A DNA stretch of 32,369 nucleotides from Welwitschia mirabilis. Lineage: Eukaryota > Gnetophyta > Gnetopsida > Welwitschiales. The stretch covers positions 126,635,286-126,667,654 of the forward strand of contig JBOZIK010000001.1 in NCBI GenBank assembly GCA_051453625.1, read 5' to 3'. Both the position numbers and the translations under genes were made by a program. The notes under the pieces are model-generated. The model was not told the DNA's origin. It searched no databases and saw only the letters and a program-made list of their open reading frames with translations. Shown piece by piece: positions 10,591 through 21,109 of this stretch; position 1 is the stretch's first letter; the number at the start of each line of letters is the position of its first letter.

Positions 10591-12350
10591 TATTAATAAT
10601 GACCTATATTATAATAATAATAGTAAATAATATTATTTTTAAATATCAAATATTCATACCTTGGCTTATGGTTCCATTTGTCAAACAAAGAAGCTGAAGT
10701 GCTAGTTGAGTCTTCATTGCGTTCCAAACCACTTTTGTCACTAGAGCTTCTACATTGCCCAAGCATGACATTTAAAGTCTTCTTTTCTTGGGTAAATTTT
10801 TTATTTATTTTCTTTAAATTTAATAGTTTATATCTTACATTCTTCAAATTACATGTTAGTCTACTAATCTCAGCTTTAAGAGCTATGTTTTCAGGAGATA
10901 ATTTATTACAAACACTCTTTTATTATTCATAAGTTTCTTCATGAGTATGAAGTAATTTATTCATCTTAATACATAACTTTTACAATTTAACAAACTCTTC
11001 AAAAATTATATTATACCTTTCTTGAAGATTCATACCTATATCATCTTCAGTTTCTAAATCATACTCTTCTTTTATCTCATCATTTTTCTCTTGAAAATGT
11101 ACAATAGTCATGTAGGAAGGATGAGCTTTCTTATAATCAAATGTTTATTCTTTTATTGCTTCTTCATCATAATCTCATCTTTTGAAGAAGGATCTCTTCT
11201 TATTTGACTTCTCCTTTTGTTCCTTTTTCTACATTCTANNNNNNNNNNNNNNNNNNNNNNNNNNNNNNNNNNNNNNNNNNNNNNNNNNNNNNNNNNNNNN
11301 NNNNNNNNNNNNNNNNNNNNNNNNNNNNNNNNNNNNNNACATTCTATTAGCACTAAGACATTTTAAGGCTACATGTCCTCATTCTTCACATACCCAACAT
11401 TTCACTTTCGAAATATTAGATTTAAAAGAAAAAGATGTATTACTATAGGGATTAACTTTAAACTTACTTTTGGCTTGAAATATAGATGATTTTATAAATT
11501 CCTCCCTCTTATTATACTTATGTAAAAGAATTCTCTTTACTCTCCAAGTAATAAGAGCACATTCCTCATCTACTTCATCATCAGAGTTATGTTCTTCCTA
11601 TTCTTTCTTTAATTTTTCTTTTAAACTCTATTTTGTACTTTAACTTGCCTTAAGAGAAATGTGTTTTTCTTTTAATACTTAATCTAATATGATATTCATT
11701 TCATATGTTGTTAATGCATTTTGAAGTTCTTCTATCTTTATGGAGTTAAAATTTCTAGATTCTTCTGTGACTATAGTTTTGAGCCTGTGTTCAGGGTTAG
11801 AGATCTAACAACTTTTTGTATCACCTTGGATTTTGAAATAATTTCATCAATGCCTATATTTCATTCACAGTGTTGGAGCTCTTATGAAGTATTCATGAAC
11901 TCTCTCTCCATTATTCATCTAAAGGCTTTCAAACTAGTTTATCTAAATAAGAAGCTTTGATTGCTTTATAATATAAATACCTTCATGTGTTCCAATCAAA
12001 ACATTTCGAATCTCTTATGCCATCTTGTAACCTACTATTCTATGAACTCCTCCATTATTAGACTTGAATAAAGAGCATTTTTAGCTTTAGAACCATACAT
12101 GAAGGTATCTTTTTTATTATCTTCCAAATATTTTCTTTCTTTGATTTCATTGATGGTGTTGCCTATAGCATCTGCTATGGTTTCGATAGGATCTATATAT
12201 CCTTTTTCTATGCTTTTCCATACCTAAAACTAAAAGATGATAATTACACCTGCATCCTTATCTTTCAATAAGCATAGTTTATTTCATTAAAGAGAAGAGG
12301 TCTAATGGATAGCACCCCTTCTATTATGTACTTAAGAAAGTTACTTCTTT
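10591..12350 (-). pseudogene. Copia gag with UBN2-type region, CCHC zinc knuckle and coiled coil
   Basis: The frame is broken but the order is clear on the minus strand. A UBN2-like N-terminal part includes GSKAKNALYSSLIMEEF (about 12040-12100) and KIEELQNALTTYEMNI (about 11690-11750). An acidic stretch NSDDEVDEECALIT follows (about 11550-11590). The CCHC knuckle at 11359-11399 reads KCWVCEE, a stop, GHVALKC, so C-x2-C-x4-H-x4-C spacing is kept. After a 100-N gap (11239-11338, flanked only by the 8-base repeat ACATTCTA) comes a Lys/Glu-rich coiled coil. The gag end KKTLNVMLGQCRSSSDKSG (about 10720-10790) matches the conserved L-x-x-M-L-G-x-x-R ... D-K-S/A-G motif of these gags. Confidence 0.7.
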
Positions 12351-12362
12351 TCATGAGTACTT

Positions 12363-12374
12363 GCTCTGATACCA
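12363..12374 (-). promoter_or_regulatory. Primer-binding site of the long copia element
   Basis: The minus strand reads TGGTATCAGAGC, the classical copia PBS for plant initiator Met tRNA. Two bases separate it from the LTR inner end at 12377. It fixes the element's orientation (minus) and identifies 12377-14748 as the 5' LTR. Confidence 0.9.
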
Positions 12375-12376
12375 CA

Positions 12377-14748
12377 TGGAGATTGTTGAACTTAGAGAAG
12401 AGGGTTGAATGAGTTCTAGCAAATAAAAATTTTTTCTAATATAGAATGAAAAAGCACAATATAATGAATATCTTACTGATATAACATGATTCCCCAACCT
12501 GCATATGTCCACATATAAAGAGTAGCTTCCTCTCATATCTTTGAATATTCTTGACCTATAATAAATAGTGGGTTTTTAGCAATATCACCAATATTACAAT
12601 AATATGAAATCCTCCTCATAAGGAATTACTTTCTTATCCTTAGGAAAATAATGGTTATGATTGAGTCTCCTCATAAGGCAATACTCTCTTTCCCTTAGGG
12701 AAATAATGGTTTTATCTCACTACTAATCTTACAAAAAAATGAAATTTTCCTTGTAAGGTGTTACTCTCTTCACCTCATAGAACTAATAATAATGTGAGAT
12801 GCTCCTTGTAAGGCAGCAAACTCTTTCCCTCAAGGAAATATAACAAAGCAAGTATTTATAGGCACAACCTAAATGCACACCTCTATAAAGATTGCCTTAC
12901 AATGCATTTGAAAATACAATAATTGTCTTTATAATAGTATTCAAGGATGAGATAGTACAATAATATAAGAACCAATAAAAAAAATACAATGACAATACTA
13001 AATGATGTAGATATGAATAAGATCTTGAATTCCTTTTTGTTATGTACAATAATATAATAANNNNNNNNNNNNNNNNNNNNNNNNNNNNNNNNNNNNNNNN
13101 NNNNNNNNNNNNNNNNNNNNNNNNNNNNNNNNNNNNNNNNNNNNNNNNNNNNNNNNNNNNCAAATAAAAAGTTTTTCTAATATAGGATGAAAAATAACAA
13201 TATAATGAACACCTTACTGATATAACATGATTCCCCAAACTACATATGTTCACAAATAAAAAATAGCTTCCTATGATACTTTTGAATATTCTTAACCTAT
13301 AATAAATAATGGTTTTTTAGCAATATCACGAATATTATAATAATATGAAAACCTCCTCATAAGGAATCACTCTCTTATCCTTAGGAAAATAATGGTTGTG
13401 ACTCACCACTAATCTTACAAAAAAATGAGAGTCTCCTTGTAAGGCAATACTCTCTTTCCCTTAGGGAAATAATGGTTTTATCTCACCACTAATCTTATAA
13501 TAAAATGAAATTTTCCTTATAAGGTGGTACTTTCTTCACATCAGAGAACCAATAATAATGTGAGATGCTTCTTGTAAGGTAGCAAACTCTTCCCCTCAAG
13601 GAAATATAACAAAGCAAGTGTTTACAAGCATAACCTAAATGCACACCTCTACAAAGTTTGCCTTACAATGCATTTGAAAATACAATAATTGACTTTATAA
13701 TAATATTCAAGGATGAGATAGTATAACAATATAAGAACCAACAAATAAAATACAACAACAATACTAGATGATGTATCTATGAATAAGAGCTTGAATTCCT
13801 TTTTGTTATCATCATCATAAGTGCAAACAAATGATGTAGTAATGTAGAATCTAAAAACAAAAGATGTGGACACTAAGAGTTCCTTGCAAGATAATAGCTT
13901 TGATCCTTCATAAGTAGTTCCAAATAATGGTGCATTTATATCCTTTTAGATACATTTATTCATTACATGCATTGGAAGTATGATCATTAAAAAGCATTTT
14001 ATTTATTCTATAACATTATGTCTTTATATTGGTTAAGAGAAACTAGGTTTTTAACCTTGAACGGTAGCCATTAAAACTTTGTAATCATCATGCAATGGAT
14101 AGAAGCATCTATGTTTCAGGCATGCATATTTATTTTTAATTAACATTAGCTTTAATCCAACATGTCTTCAAAAATGTAAACGTCTACTAATAGTCAGATG
14201 TCTTCATAGTAGACACTTTTAGTAAACTTACCCAAAAAATGATGAAAGTTACTTTGTATTATCTCTAGTCTTTCATGATTATGAATCATTTATGGAAAAC
14301 TTAATAGCTTATTTAAAATGTAAAATATTTTTTAAAGGATAAAATCACTCTATTACCTATTTTAGTTTAGCATAGACATCTTTAAACATTTAGATGTCTT
14401 TCATCTCTATCAGATTCAACTTTCAGAATAATCAACTTTAATGAGATAGTCATCTTTAATCTATGAATTTAAAGATAGTACATCATAGACCTTTTTAATC
14501 TATATATGTCTTCATCATAGACATCTTCTAATTATAGATGTCTTTTCCATAGAAATCTTTCATACTATAGACATCTTTAGACAACTAACTTTGCATTTTA
14601 AATTATGATAATTTTTATGAATTATTATCCTTTAAAGATCTTACATTAACTTATGCTTATTATGATCTAATTTTATTTGTGATGGTCTATTTACAAAATG
14701 ACATAAAATATTTGACAAGTAAAATCATTAAAACTAGATTTACTAACA
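12377..14748 (-). repeat. 5' LTR of the long copia element
   Basis: On the minus strand it begins TGTTAGTAAATCTAG at 14748 and ends CAATCTCCA at 12377, next to the PBS. It matches 3175-4919. The apparent 2.37 kb contains a 100-N gap (13061-13160) and a duplicated block of about 650 bases, so the true length is nearer 1.5-1.6 kb. It carries the ~80-bp tandem units (12563-12835) and a cluster of GACATCT/AGATGTC words (14170-14590). It is flanked on the right by TATAT (14749-14753). Confidence 0.8.
12420..13817. repeat. Direct repeat pair (12420-13060 and 13161-13817) around a 100-N gap
   Basis: Two blocks of about 640-655 bases, both internal to the copia 5' LTR. Each runs from CAAATAAAAA to GAATTCCTTTTTGTTAT. 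The left copy ends at the gap and the right copy continues into the rest of the LTR. The 3' LTR has this block only once, which argues against an ancestral duplication in the element. Confidence 0.85.
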
Positions 14749-14753
14749 TATAT

Positions 14754-16330
14754 GTTCCTTCTCTAAGGTTACATCTTTTATTGCTTTCCACTTTGGTGTG
14801 AGAATATCACTAAATTTTTATAATAAAGCATTTAGTAAATATCTATAATGGTAATCAGTAACTAGTCATGGAAGGGTACATAAATTAATATCGCATTCAT
14901 CTTCATGATTGTGTTAAGATGTGAGAGATCACTTTCAAAGATAAGATCTCTTCTTCACTATTATGGCAAGCTCAACTAGAACATCCTAATCCTCACATGA
15001 TGAATGCGATACATGAGAATAAACACTGTCTTCTTTCCTTTATTCCATGGAATTTTCCTTAATGTGAAGAATGTATTAGGGTTAAAGAAATCAGCTAATG
15101 GTTTTTATCAAGTAAGTGGCATGTTAATCAAAAGCTTCAGCTTATTCACAGTAATCTATGTGGGTCTATATCAAGTTCCACTCTGTTCGGCTTTTATTAT
15201 TTTACCTTTTTCATTGATGACTATTCTTAAATGACTTAGGTATATTTTATTAAATTAAAATATCATATTTTTAACATTTTTAAAAAGTCCAAAACAAAAG
15301 TAAAAAGCAAGCTAACTATTGGATTAAAATATTCCACTCAGATAATAGTGGTGAGTACATAACTATTGAGTTTAAAGACTTTCTTACTTCTAAAGGATTT
15401 TATGTTTAGAGAACCACCTTGGGATATCTCAACAAGATGGCATTGTTAAGTAATTTAATTATACTATCATGCATATACCATGTTCCATAATTTATTGAAG
15501 TGGTTGTAATACCTATCTTTAAGAGAAATAGTGAACATAATAGTGCATCTTAATAATCTTATTGGTTGATATACTGAAAAAGAAGTATCTCTGGCTAAAA
15601 AATGGTATAAATACAAGTTGAAGTTAAACCATTTTCATGTTTTTAATTGTAAGTGCTATATCTATATTTCACCTGAGCATCATGACAAATTTGAAATACA
15701 TGCTAACATTGGCATCTTTATGGAATATCCAACTAACCAAAATAAATTTTGAGTGTTCTCCTAAAGCATCATAAGATTATTGTTTCTCATAACATCACCT
15801 CATTTGATGGGATATCCAACTAACTAGAAGGATTATTAAGTGTATCTCCTAGAGCATCATAAGATTATTGTTTCTTATAACATCAGCTTTATAAAGACTT
15901 CAAACAATGCTTCTTAGCTTAATTCTTCAAAGCTTCATCCTTTCTATAATCCAATAAACATATTGAATGCTCAATGTCCTATGGCTATAGGAATGGAGAA
16001 ATTTGGTGCTCTCAGCATGCTTAATCATTATTCTATTAGCAATTCAGTTGGTTCTCCAACTAAAGATGCTGATCCTACTCAAAAATGACATCAACTTGCT
16101 TGGCTCCAATCTACTCTCCAAGATGTTTGTGATGATGAGAAGGATAAAACTAGAAGTAGAGATAGCTCATGTATAACTCATAATGATAATGATAATATTC
16201 ATTTAACTTTTAATGGTAAAACAACTTTTTTAAAAGACATCATTCTATATAATTAGTGCATGCAAGCCATAAAAGAAGAATACTATGATCTAGTAGAAAT
16301 GGTACATGAAAGTTGGTCCATAAAATTAAG
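14754..16330 (+). pseudogene. Ty1/copia pol fragment: GAG-pre-integrase, integrase, start of RT (right half of split element)
   Basis: It continues the protease fragment at 2095-2356 across the nested element. In order: VPSLRLHLL (14754-); LWQAQLEHPNPHMM (about 14958-15000), the LWHxRLGHPN motif; IHSNLCGS (15143-), the integrase first acidic residue changed D to N; FFIDDYS (about 15207-15227); HSDNSGEY (15332-15358), second Asp kept but in another frame; QQDGIVK (15430-15450), corresponding to QQNGVAE, so the catalytic Glu is Lys. HFHVFNCKCYIYISPE (about 15630-15680) is the C-terminal H-L-R-V-F-G-C block, and YPTNQ follows. CMQAIKEEYYDLVE (about 16258-16300) is the RT start motif M-x-x-E-Y-x-A-L. 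Many stops and frameshifts. RT proper is absent; a CACTA end begins 285 bases later. Confidence 0.75.
15721..15885 (+). repeat. Two-copy tandem duplication (period 87) in the copia integrase C-terminus
   Basis: Units 15721-15796 and 15808-15885 share TATCCAACTAAC at the start and CATAAGATTATTGTTTCT near the end. Both encode the same part of the integrase C-terminal region (YPTN and following). The family has this once per protein, so the duplication happened in this copy. No assembly gap lies nearby, so it is likely real. Confidence 0.8.
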
Positions 16331-16514
16331 AAACTTATATAGGATGAAGTTATTGCAATAGTACATTATCTGATTGCAAAACTAACAACTGATAAACAAA
16401 GATCGTGGTTGAGGAAGGTTCTGCCACTTCCAATCCAATAGTAGGCTGATAATAATTTAATTTAAACTCATTTTTTCTTGTACATTATGGTCTCTAATTA
16501 AAGTCTCTCTTAAT
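16331..16514. other. Decayed sequence after the copia RT start
   Basis: No recognised motif. It may be further RT remnant of the plus-strand copia element or host DNA. Confidence 0.3.
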
Positions 16515-16618
16515 CCTAGTACTATGGGAAATGCATAGTATAATCATGGCCTAGTACTATAGAATGTGTAACACATGTTTTGTCTTAGTAGTATGGGATA
16601 TGTAATGCACAAAACACT
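16515..16618. repeat. Three imperfect 34-35-bp tandem units
   Basis: Units start at 16515, 16550 and 16584 with CCTAGTACTAT, CCTAGTACTAT and CTTAGTAGTAT, each followed by a G/A-rich block and ATGCAT, TGTAAC or TGTAAT. They end against the CACTA terminus at 16615. Function unknown. Confidence 0.6.
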
Positions 16619-16983
16619 ATGAGAAATATAGGCTTTTAAGGCATTATCATTGAAAAATGCCTTAAAGGCTTTTAAGGCGTTTTTCCACAAAGCTCCTTAA
16701 AATGGATCGCTTTAAAAGCCCATAGGCTTTTAAGGTGTTTCTAAGGCATTTGAATAAAAACATCTTAAAATGTCTGTTAAAGCATTTTTCTAAGAAGCAC
16801 CTCAAAATGATTTGAGGCTTTTTTTTAAGGTGTTTTTTAGATGAATGCCACATTTTAAGGGATTTATCCTCAAAAGCCTTTTGAGGATTTTTTTTAGATG
16901 AACGCCTTAAAAGAAATTTGAGGTGTTTTTTAAAATAAATGCCTCAAACTATTTATTTCTCTTTGTTTCCAAGGTGTTTATTG
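16615..16983 (+). mobile_element. CACTA-type DNA transposon terminus with subterminal repeats
   Basis: It begins CACTATGAGAAAT, close to the plant CACTA (En/Spm superfamily) terminus CACTAC/TAAGAAA. Within 16630-16970 many short inverted and direct copies of AAAAGCCT, GCCTTAAA, AAGGCGTTTTT and TTTGAGG follow, as in CACTA subterminal regions that bind transposase. The element enters a 270-N gap (16984-17253). The opposite end was not identified to the right, so transposase content, size and the 3-bp target duplication are unknown. It may be a truncated or non-autonomous copy. Confidence 0.65.
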
Positions 16984-17253
16984 NNNNNNNNNNNNNNNNN
17001 NNNNNNNNNNNNNNNNNNNNNNNNNNNNNNNNNNNNNNNNNNNNNNNNNNNNNNNNNNNNNNNNNNNNNNNNNNNNNNNNNNNNNNNNNNNNNNNNNNNN
17101 NNNNNNNNNNNNNNNNNNNNNNNNNNNNNNNNNNNNNNNNNNNNNNNNNNNNNNNNNNNNNNNNNNNNNNNNNNNNNNNNNNNNNNNNNNNNNNNNNNNN
17201 NNNNNNNNNNNNNNNNNNNNNNNNNNNNNNNNNNNNNNNNNNNNNNNNNNNNN

Positions 17254-17758
17254 GTAGAGGACAAAAAACAACATATTAACATTATAAATCATATAACATA
17301 TCTAAGTTGAATACATTTTCTTAGAAACTCTTACAGGTTCTATCTTTTTAAATTAGAGAATGCGAATGTGCTATGTATGTTTGTCAACTAATTACATTAG
17401 CTACATTCATGATACCATTTAGAGAGTTGTAATAGTTGTCAATCAATTTACATATTATTTAAATATAAGACTTAAAATCATATTTAATTGAAAATACTAA
17501 AACATAAAATATAGTATTATGATAAAGGTAAAGAAATTAAGGTATAACAAGGAGGTAGGTTAAAGTTTAAATAAGGTGGCTTTGCATTGTTTAGTTTCTA
17601 TAATCCTATGACACTTTTAGTATCAACATCAATGATGTTGTGATTTATGAATATGAAATTTATGCATTAAGATCTTAAGGTGTACATATGTCTCTTACTT
17701 AATGGGTTTACTTATTTTGCCTTCTTAAATACATTCTTGTATTTCTTCATCTAACATT
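17254..17758. other. AT-rich stretch with no recognisable feature
   Basis: It follows the 270-N gap. No coding signal, no CACTA subterminal words and no clear repeat were seen. It could be interior or flank of the CACTA element. Confidence 0.4.
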
Positions 17759-18132
17759 GATATATTTAATTTTACAGATCTTCTTTCCTTTATAATAATA
17801 TAATTTATTTATCAAATGGAAGTCATAGATGGAATGAGACTATGAGAGATGTGATATATTTAATTTGATAGATCTTTTTCCTTCATAATAATATAAGTTA
17901 TTTATTAAATAAAAGTCATATATGGAATGAGACTATGAGAGATGTGATATATTTAATTTGATAGATCTTCTTTCCTTCACAATAACATAATTGATTTATT
18001 AAATGGAAGTCTTAGATGGAATGAGACCATGAGAGATGTGATATATTCAATTTGATAGATCTTCTTTACTTCATAATAATATAATTTATTTTTTAGATGG
18101 AAGTCATATATGAAATGAGAGTATGAGAGATG
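17759..18132. repeat. Four-copy ~93-bp tandem repeat
   Basis: Units: 17759-17852, 17853-17945, 17946-18039 and 18040-18132. Each begins GATATATT, has a CAGATCTT or TAGATCTT block, then TTCMTWATAAYAT, GGAAGTCATA or a variant, and ends GAGAGATGT or GAGAGATGG. Copies differ at a few positions each. No gap lies in the array, so this is a genuine minisatellite-like array. Confidence 0.9.
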
Positions 18133-18575
18133 GTTGATTTATAATGTGTTAGAAAGTAATGTTATCTATGGTATATATAATAGATAGACTTTTTCTCATT
18201 GTATCTACAAGTGAGGCATGTGCAAGTTGAAACTTTTCATTTTGTCATTATATATTTAAGTGAGGCATTTAAAACTTGAAACTTTTAATTAATATATCTT
18301 GCCCTAAAAGTATAATTACTACAATTATTTTTGCAAAAATATAATAACTAAAATCACTTAGATGCATGATATATTCATGCTTAAGTTCTTATAGTATGCC
18401 AAGAAAGGTATTCATATTATTTACACTTTCTTTTTTAATGAATTTAAAGGATGCATTTACAACCAAACATGGGGGATAATATTCTCTTTTGGAAGTAACT
18501 AGAATATCATCCCATTTTTATGGGATAATTTGTATTTAGAAGGACTACCCACAATGTAAATGAGATGTTTGATAG
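18133..18575. other. AT-rich flank with no gene
   Basis: No coding signal. GGGGGATAAT (18472-) and GGGATAATTTGTATTTAG (18520-) resemble each other and the arms around 18450-18540 show weak inverted complementarity, possibly a decayed MITE. GATAG (18571-18575) adjoins the gypsy LTR and would be its left target-site copy; the partner lies outside the window. Confidence 0.35.
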
Positions 18576-18621
18576 TGTTGTAGTACAAATTTATGCAAAT
18601 GTTATGTCCTTTAACAATCCT

Positions 18622-18948
18622 AAAAATTACCAATATATATATATTACATAACATAATACACTAATATAGACAAGAGTGATCCAAATGTCATAATTCCATC
18701 AAAGGCAAAAGTAAGAAGTAAGAAAATTGATTTCAAATGAAATACTTATGTAATTCCTAAGTAGAAAAAATAATAATGCAAAGTAAATAATGCAAATGAG
18801 CACACTATGCAAATGAGATGCAAAATCTATTCTAAATGCAANNNNNNNNNNNNNNNNNNNNNNNNNNNNNNNNNNNNNNNNNNNNNNNNNNNNNNNNNNN
18901 NNNNNNNNNNNNNNNNNNNNNNNNNNNNNNNNNNNNNNNNNAAAAATT

Positions 18949-18996
<48 letters not shown>

Positions 18997-19186
18997 CACA
19001 ATACACTAGTATAGACAAGAGTGATCCAAATGTCATAATTCCATTCAAGGCATAAGTAAGAAGTAAGAAAATTAATTTCAAATGAAATACTTATGTAATT
19101 CCTAAGTAGAAAAAATAACAATGCAAAGTAAATAATGCAAATGAGCACACTATGTAAATGAGATGCAAAATCTATTCTAAATGCAA
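18622..19186. repeat. Direct repeat pair (18622-18841 and 18942-19186) around a 100-N gap
   Basis: Blocks of about 220-245 bases start AAAAATTAC and end ATTCTAAATGCAA. The main difference is the TA tract, longer in the second copy. The gap 18842-18941 is exactly 100 N. Confidence 0.85.
18953..18995. repeat. (TA)n microsatellite
   Basis: About 43 bases of uninterrupted AT dinucleotide. The equivalent tract in the first copy (about 18631-18643) is much shorter, so this repeat is variable between copies. Confidence 0.9.
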
Positions 19187-19778
19187 CATCTATATGATTA
19201 CCAAATCAACCTATCTTGGAAATCAGCCCCGTATAACCTCAAGCAATTAAGAAAAGTTGTCACCGGACTAAGACCAACATAAGCTATTAGGTGCATTAAA
19301 TAAAATATGAGAACACTATAAAGTTAATCTAGGAAATGAAATGCAATATACCTAAACTAATAATGTCATTCTTAACAAAGGTTTTCCTCATGATCTGTAT
19401 CATAGATGAAGCTATCACAGAATCATATGTAACATAAACCATAAGGGAGATGCACATAATAAATAATATAAAAAGAAAAAAAGATTCTTGATTAAGTAAA
19501 ATCAACATGTATGTTACAAGGTAGTAGCACCCAAATGAAGAATACATAGCTCAACACTAAGAAAAACATCATCTTTGCAATGACAAAGGATGGATCTCCT
19601 ACCCTTAAATCTATTGTCATGAGAATTTTTAGTGCCAAAGAAGATAAAATTATAGTGGAGGATCAAGGAGCTATTTATTACAAATGAGGACTCTAAAAAT
19701 AGCAAATACTAATAGATGCAGTAAAATCCTAATAGCCACATAAGAAAGTGTAAAACATATGGCAAAAGTTTGATGAAG

Positions 19779-20001
19779 TTTGATAAAGTATTCTATTTAG
19801 GTATCATTTTGTTGATTGTCTAGACATCATAAGAAATGATNNNNNNNNNNNNNNNNNNNNNNNNNNNNNNNNNNNNNNNNNNNNNNNNNNNNNNNNNNNN
19901 NNNNNNNNNNNNNNNNNNNNNNNNNNNNNNNNNNNNNNNNTTTGGTAAAGTATTCTATTTAGCTATCATCCTACTAATTGTCTAGTCACCACAAGAAATA
20001 A
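19779..20001. repeat. Direct repeat pair (19779-19840 and 19941-20001) around a 100-N gap
   Basis: Two 61-62-base blocks run from TTTGRTAAAGTATTCTATTT to an AAGAAATRAT end, with about ten differences. The gap at 19841-19940 is exactly 100 N. Confidence 0.8.
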
Positions 20002-20347
20002 TGCCATATCATATGGGATCCACATCAACTCCAAGATTAGTCCAGTAAGTGTCCTAATCAACATGAATTGTTTTATCATCCATACTATTATCTAAGCAAT
20101 AAGGTGAATGGCAAACTTAGTAAAGTTATTTCTTATCTTAGATTAACCTCTTTGATTATAGGACTGCTACTTTAGATAAGAAGTCTTTAATTTTCCTAAA
20201 ATATTGTCAAATGTAATGAAGATTATATGTTTTCATGATATTTGCCTTAGCTCTCAATTTTCATTAAAACTCAGCATAAATCTATTTAATATCTTATAAA
20301 ACTACTTAAAATACCCTATTAAATACATATAGTTTGGTAATACAACA

Positions 20348-20360
20348 TAGCCCCCTACTT
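20348..20360 (-). promoter_or_regulatory. Polypurine tract of the gypsy element
   Basis: The minus strand reads AAGTAGGGGGCTA immediately before the LTR start TGTTGTATT. A G-rich tract touching the 3' LTR is where plus-strand DNA synthesis is primed in LTR retrotransposons. This fixes orientation and agrees with the minus-strand pol at 25.4-32.4 kb. Confidence 0.6.
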
Positions 20361-21109
20361 AGCCTTGTCAGTCCTTGACAAAATCAAGTGAACAATCATG
20401 ATTACAAGTAGAATTGATTAAATATGAATCAACTAGGAAACTATAAAATAAACTTAGAAATAATCTCAGAAATCTTAGAATGTAGAATAAAAATGTCAAA
20501 AACCGATAACTGAACATTTTACCTATGTAGAATAAGTGGTCGTACTATCATTATGATGGTCGTTCAGATGATCGAGGGAATGACATGCTCAAAACTTATT
20601 CTTAAAAAATAGAATCCTATAAAAAATTTTGTAGAAATATAAACATTAAAAATCAATAGGATTAATAGATCCACACTCAAATGTATAGCATATAATGAAA
20701 AATAATCATATATAACATAAAAATTCATCATTATGNNNNNNNNNNNNNNNNNNNNNNNNNNNNNNNNNNNNNNNNNNNNNNNNNNNNNNNNNNNNNNNNN
20801 NNNNNNNNNNNNNNNNNNNNNNNNNNNNNNNNNNNNNNNNNNNNNNNNNNNNNNNNNNNNNNNNNNNNNNNNNNNNNNNNNNNNNNNNNNNNNNNNNNNN
20901 NNNNNNNNNNNNNNNNNNNNNNNNNNNNNNNNNNNNNNNNNNNNNNNNNNNNNNNNNNNNNNNNNNNNNNNNNNNNNNNNNNNNNNNNNNNNNNNNNNNN
21001 NNNNNNNNNNNNNNNNNNNNNNNNNNNNNNNNNNNNNNNNCAACTATCAAACTATGCTCAATGTGTAATATGCGCTAATGCACATCAGTAGCTGCTTCTT
21101 GGTGTGATG
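20361..21109. other. Spacer between the polypurine tract and the env-position ORF
   Basis: No coding signal in 20361-20735. A 305-N gap (20736-21040), not flanked by duplication, follows. 21041-21109 holds nothing recognisable. Confidence 0.5.

Larger units (their letters stand above)
3175..14748 (-). mobile_element. Long Ty1/copia retrotransposon (SIRE/Maximus-like), defective
   Basis: A minus-strand element bounded by related LTRs (3175-4919 and 12377-14748) and TATAT duplications. Reading from right to left it has 5' LTR, tRNA-Met type PBS (12363-12374), gag with UBN2-type region, CCHC knuckle and coiled coil, protease, GAG-pre-integrase and the start of integrase (to about 8941). Integrase core, RT and RNase H are absent. 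The space before the 3' LTR (4920-8940) holds unrelated or decayed sequence. The apparent 11.6 kb is inflated by duplicated blocks at 100-N gaps. The SIRE/Maximus assignment rests on LTR length (about 1.5 kb after correction) and the long coiled-coil gag; another copia lineage is possible. Confidence 0.7.
18576..20347 (-). repeat. 3' LTR of the large gypsy element
   Basis: The termini are inverted: TGTTGTA at 18576 and TACAACA ending at 20347. On the minus strand the LTR starts TGTTGTATTACC and is preceded by a G-rich polypurine tract (20348-20360), marking it as the 3' LTR of a minus-strand element. A related partial copy is at 2386-3008. The length is overstated by 100-N gaps at 18842-18941 and 19841-19940 with flanking duplications. 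It contains a (TA)n run. Confidence 0.65.

Noticed and set aside
9720-10932. Plus-strand open frames (for example 9942-10172 and 10678-10932)
   Set aside because: They are antisense shadows of the minus-strand copia gag/pol, whose motifs are recognisable.
16923-17310. Open frames of 104-123 residues on both strands
   Set aside because: They consist almost wholly of the 270-N gap.
18573-18577. TAGTG as the missing right end of the CACTA element
   Set aside because: The preceding bases match the inverted terminus only in part. It overlaps the better-supported start of the gypsy LTR, and the flanking triplets do not match.
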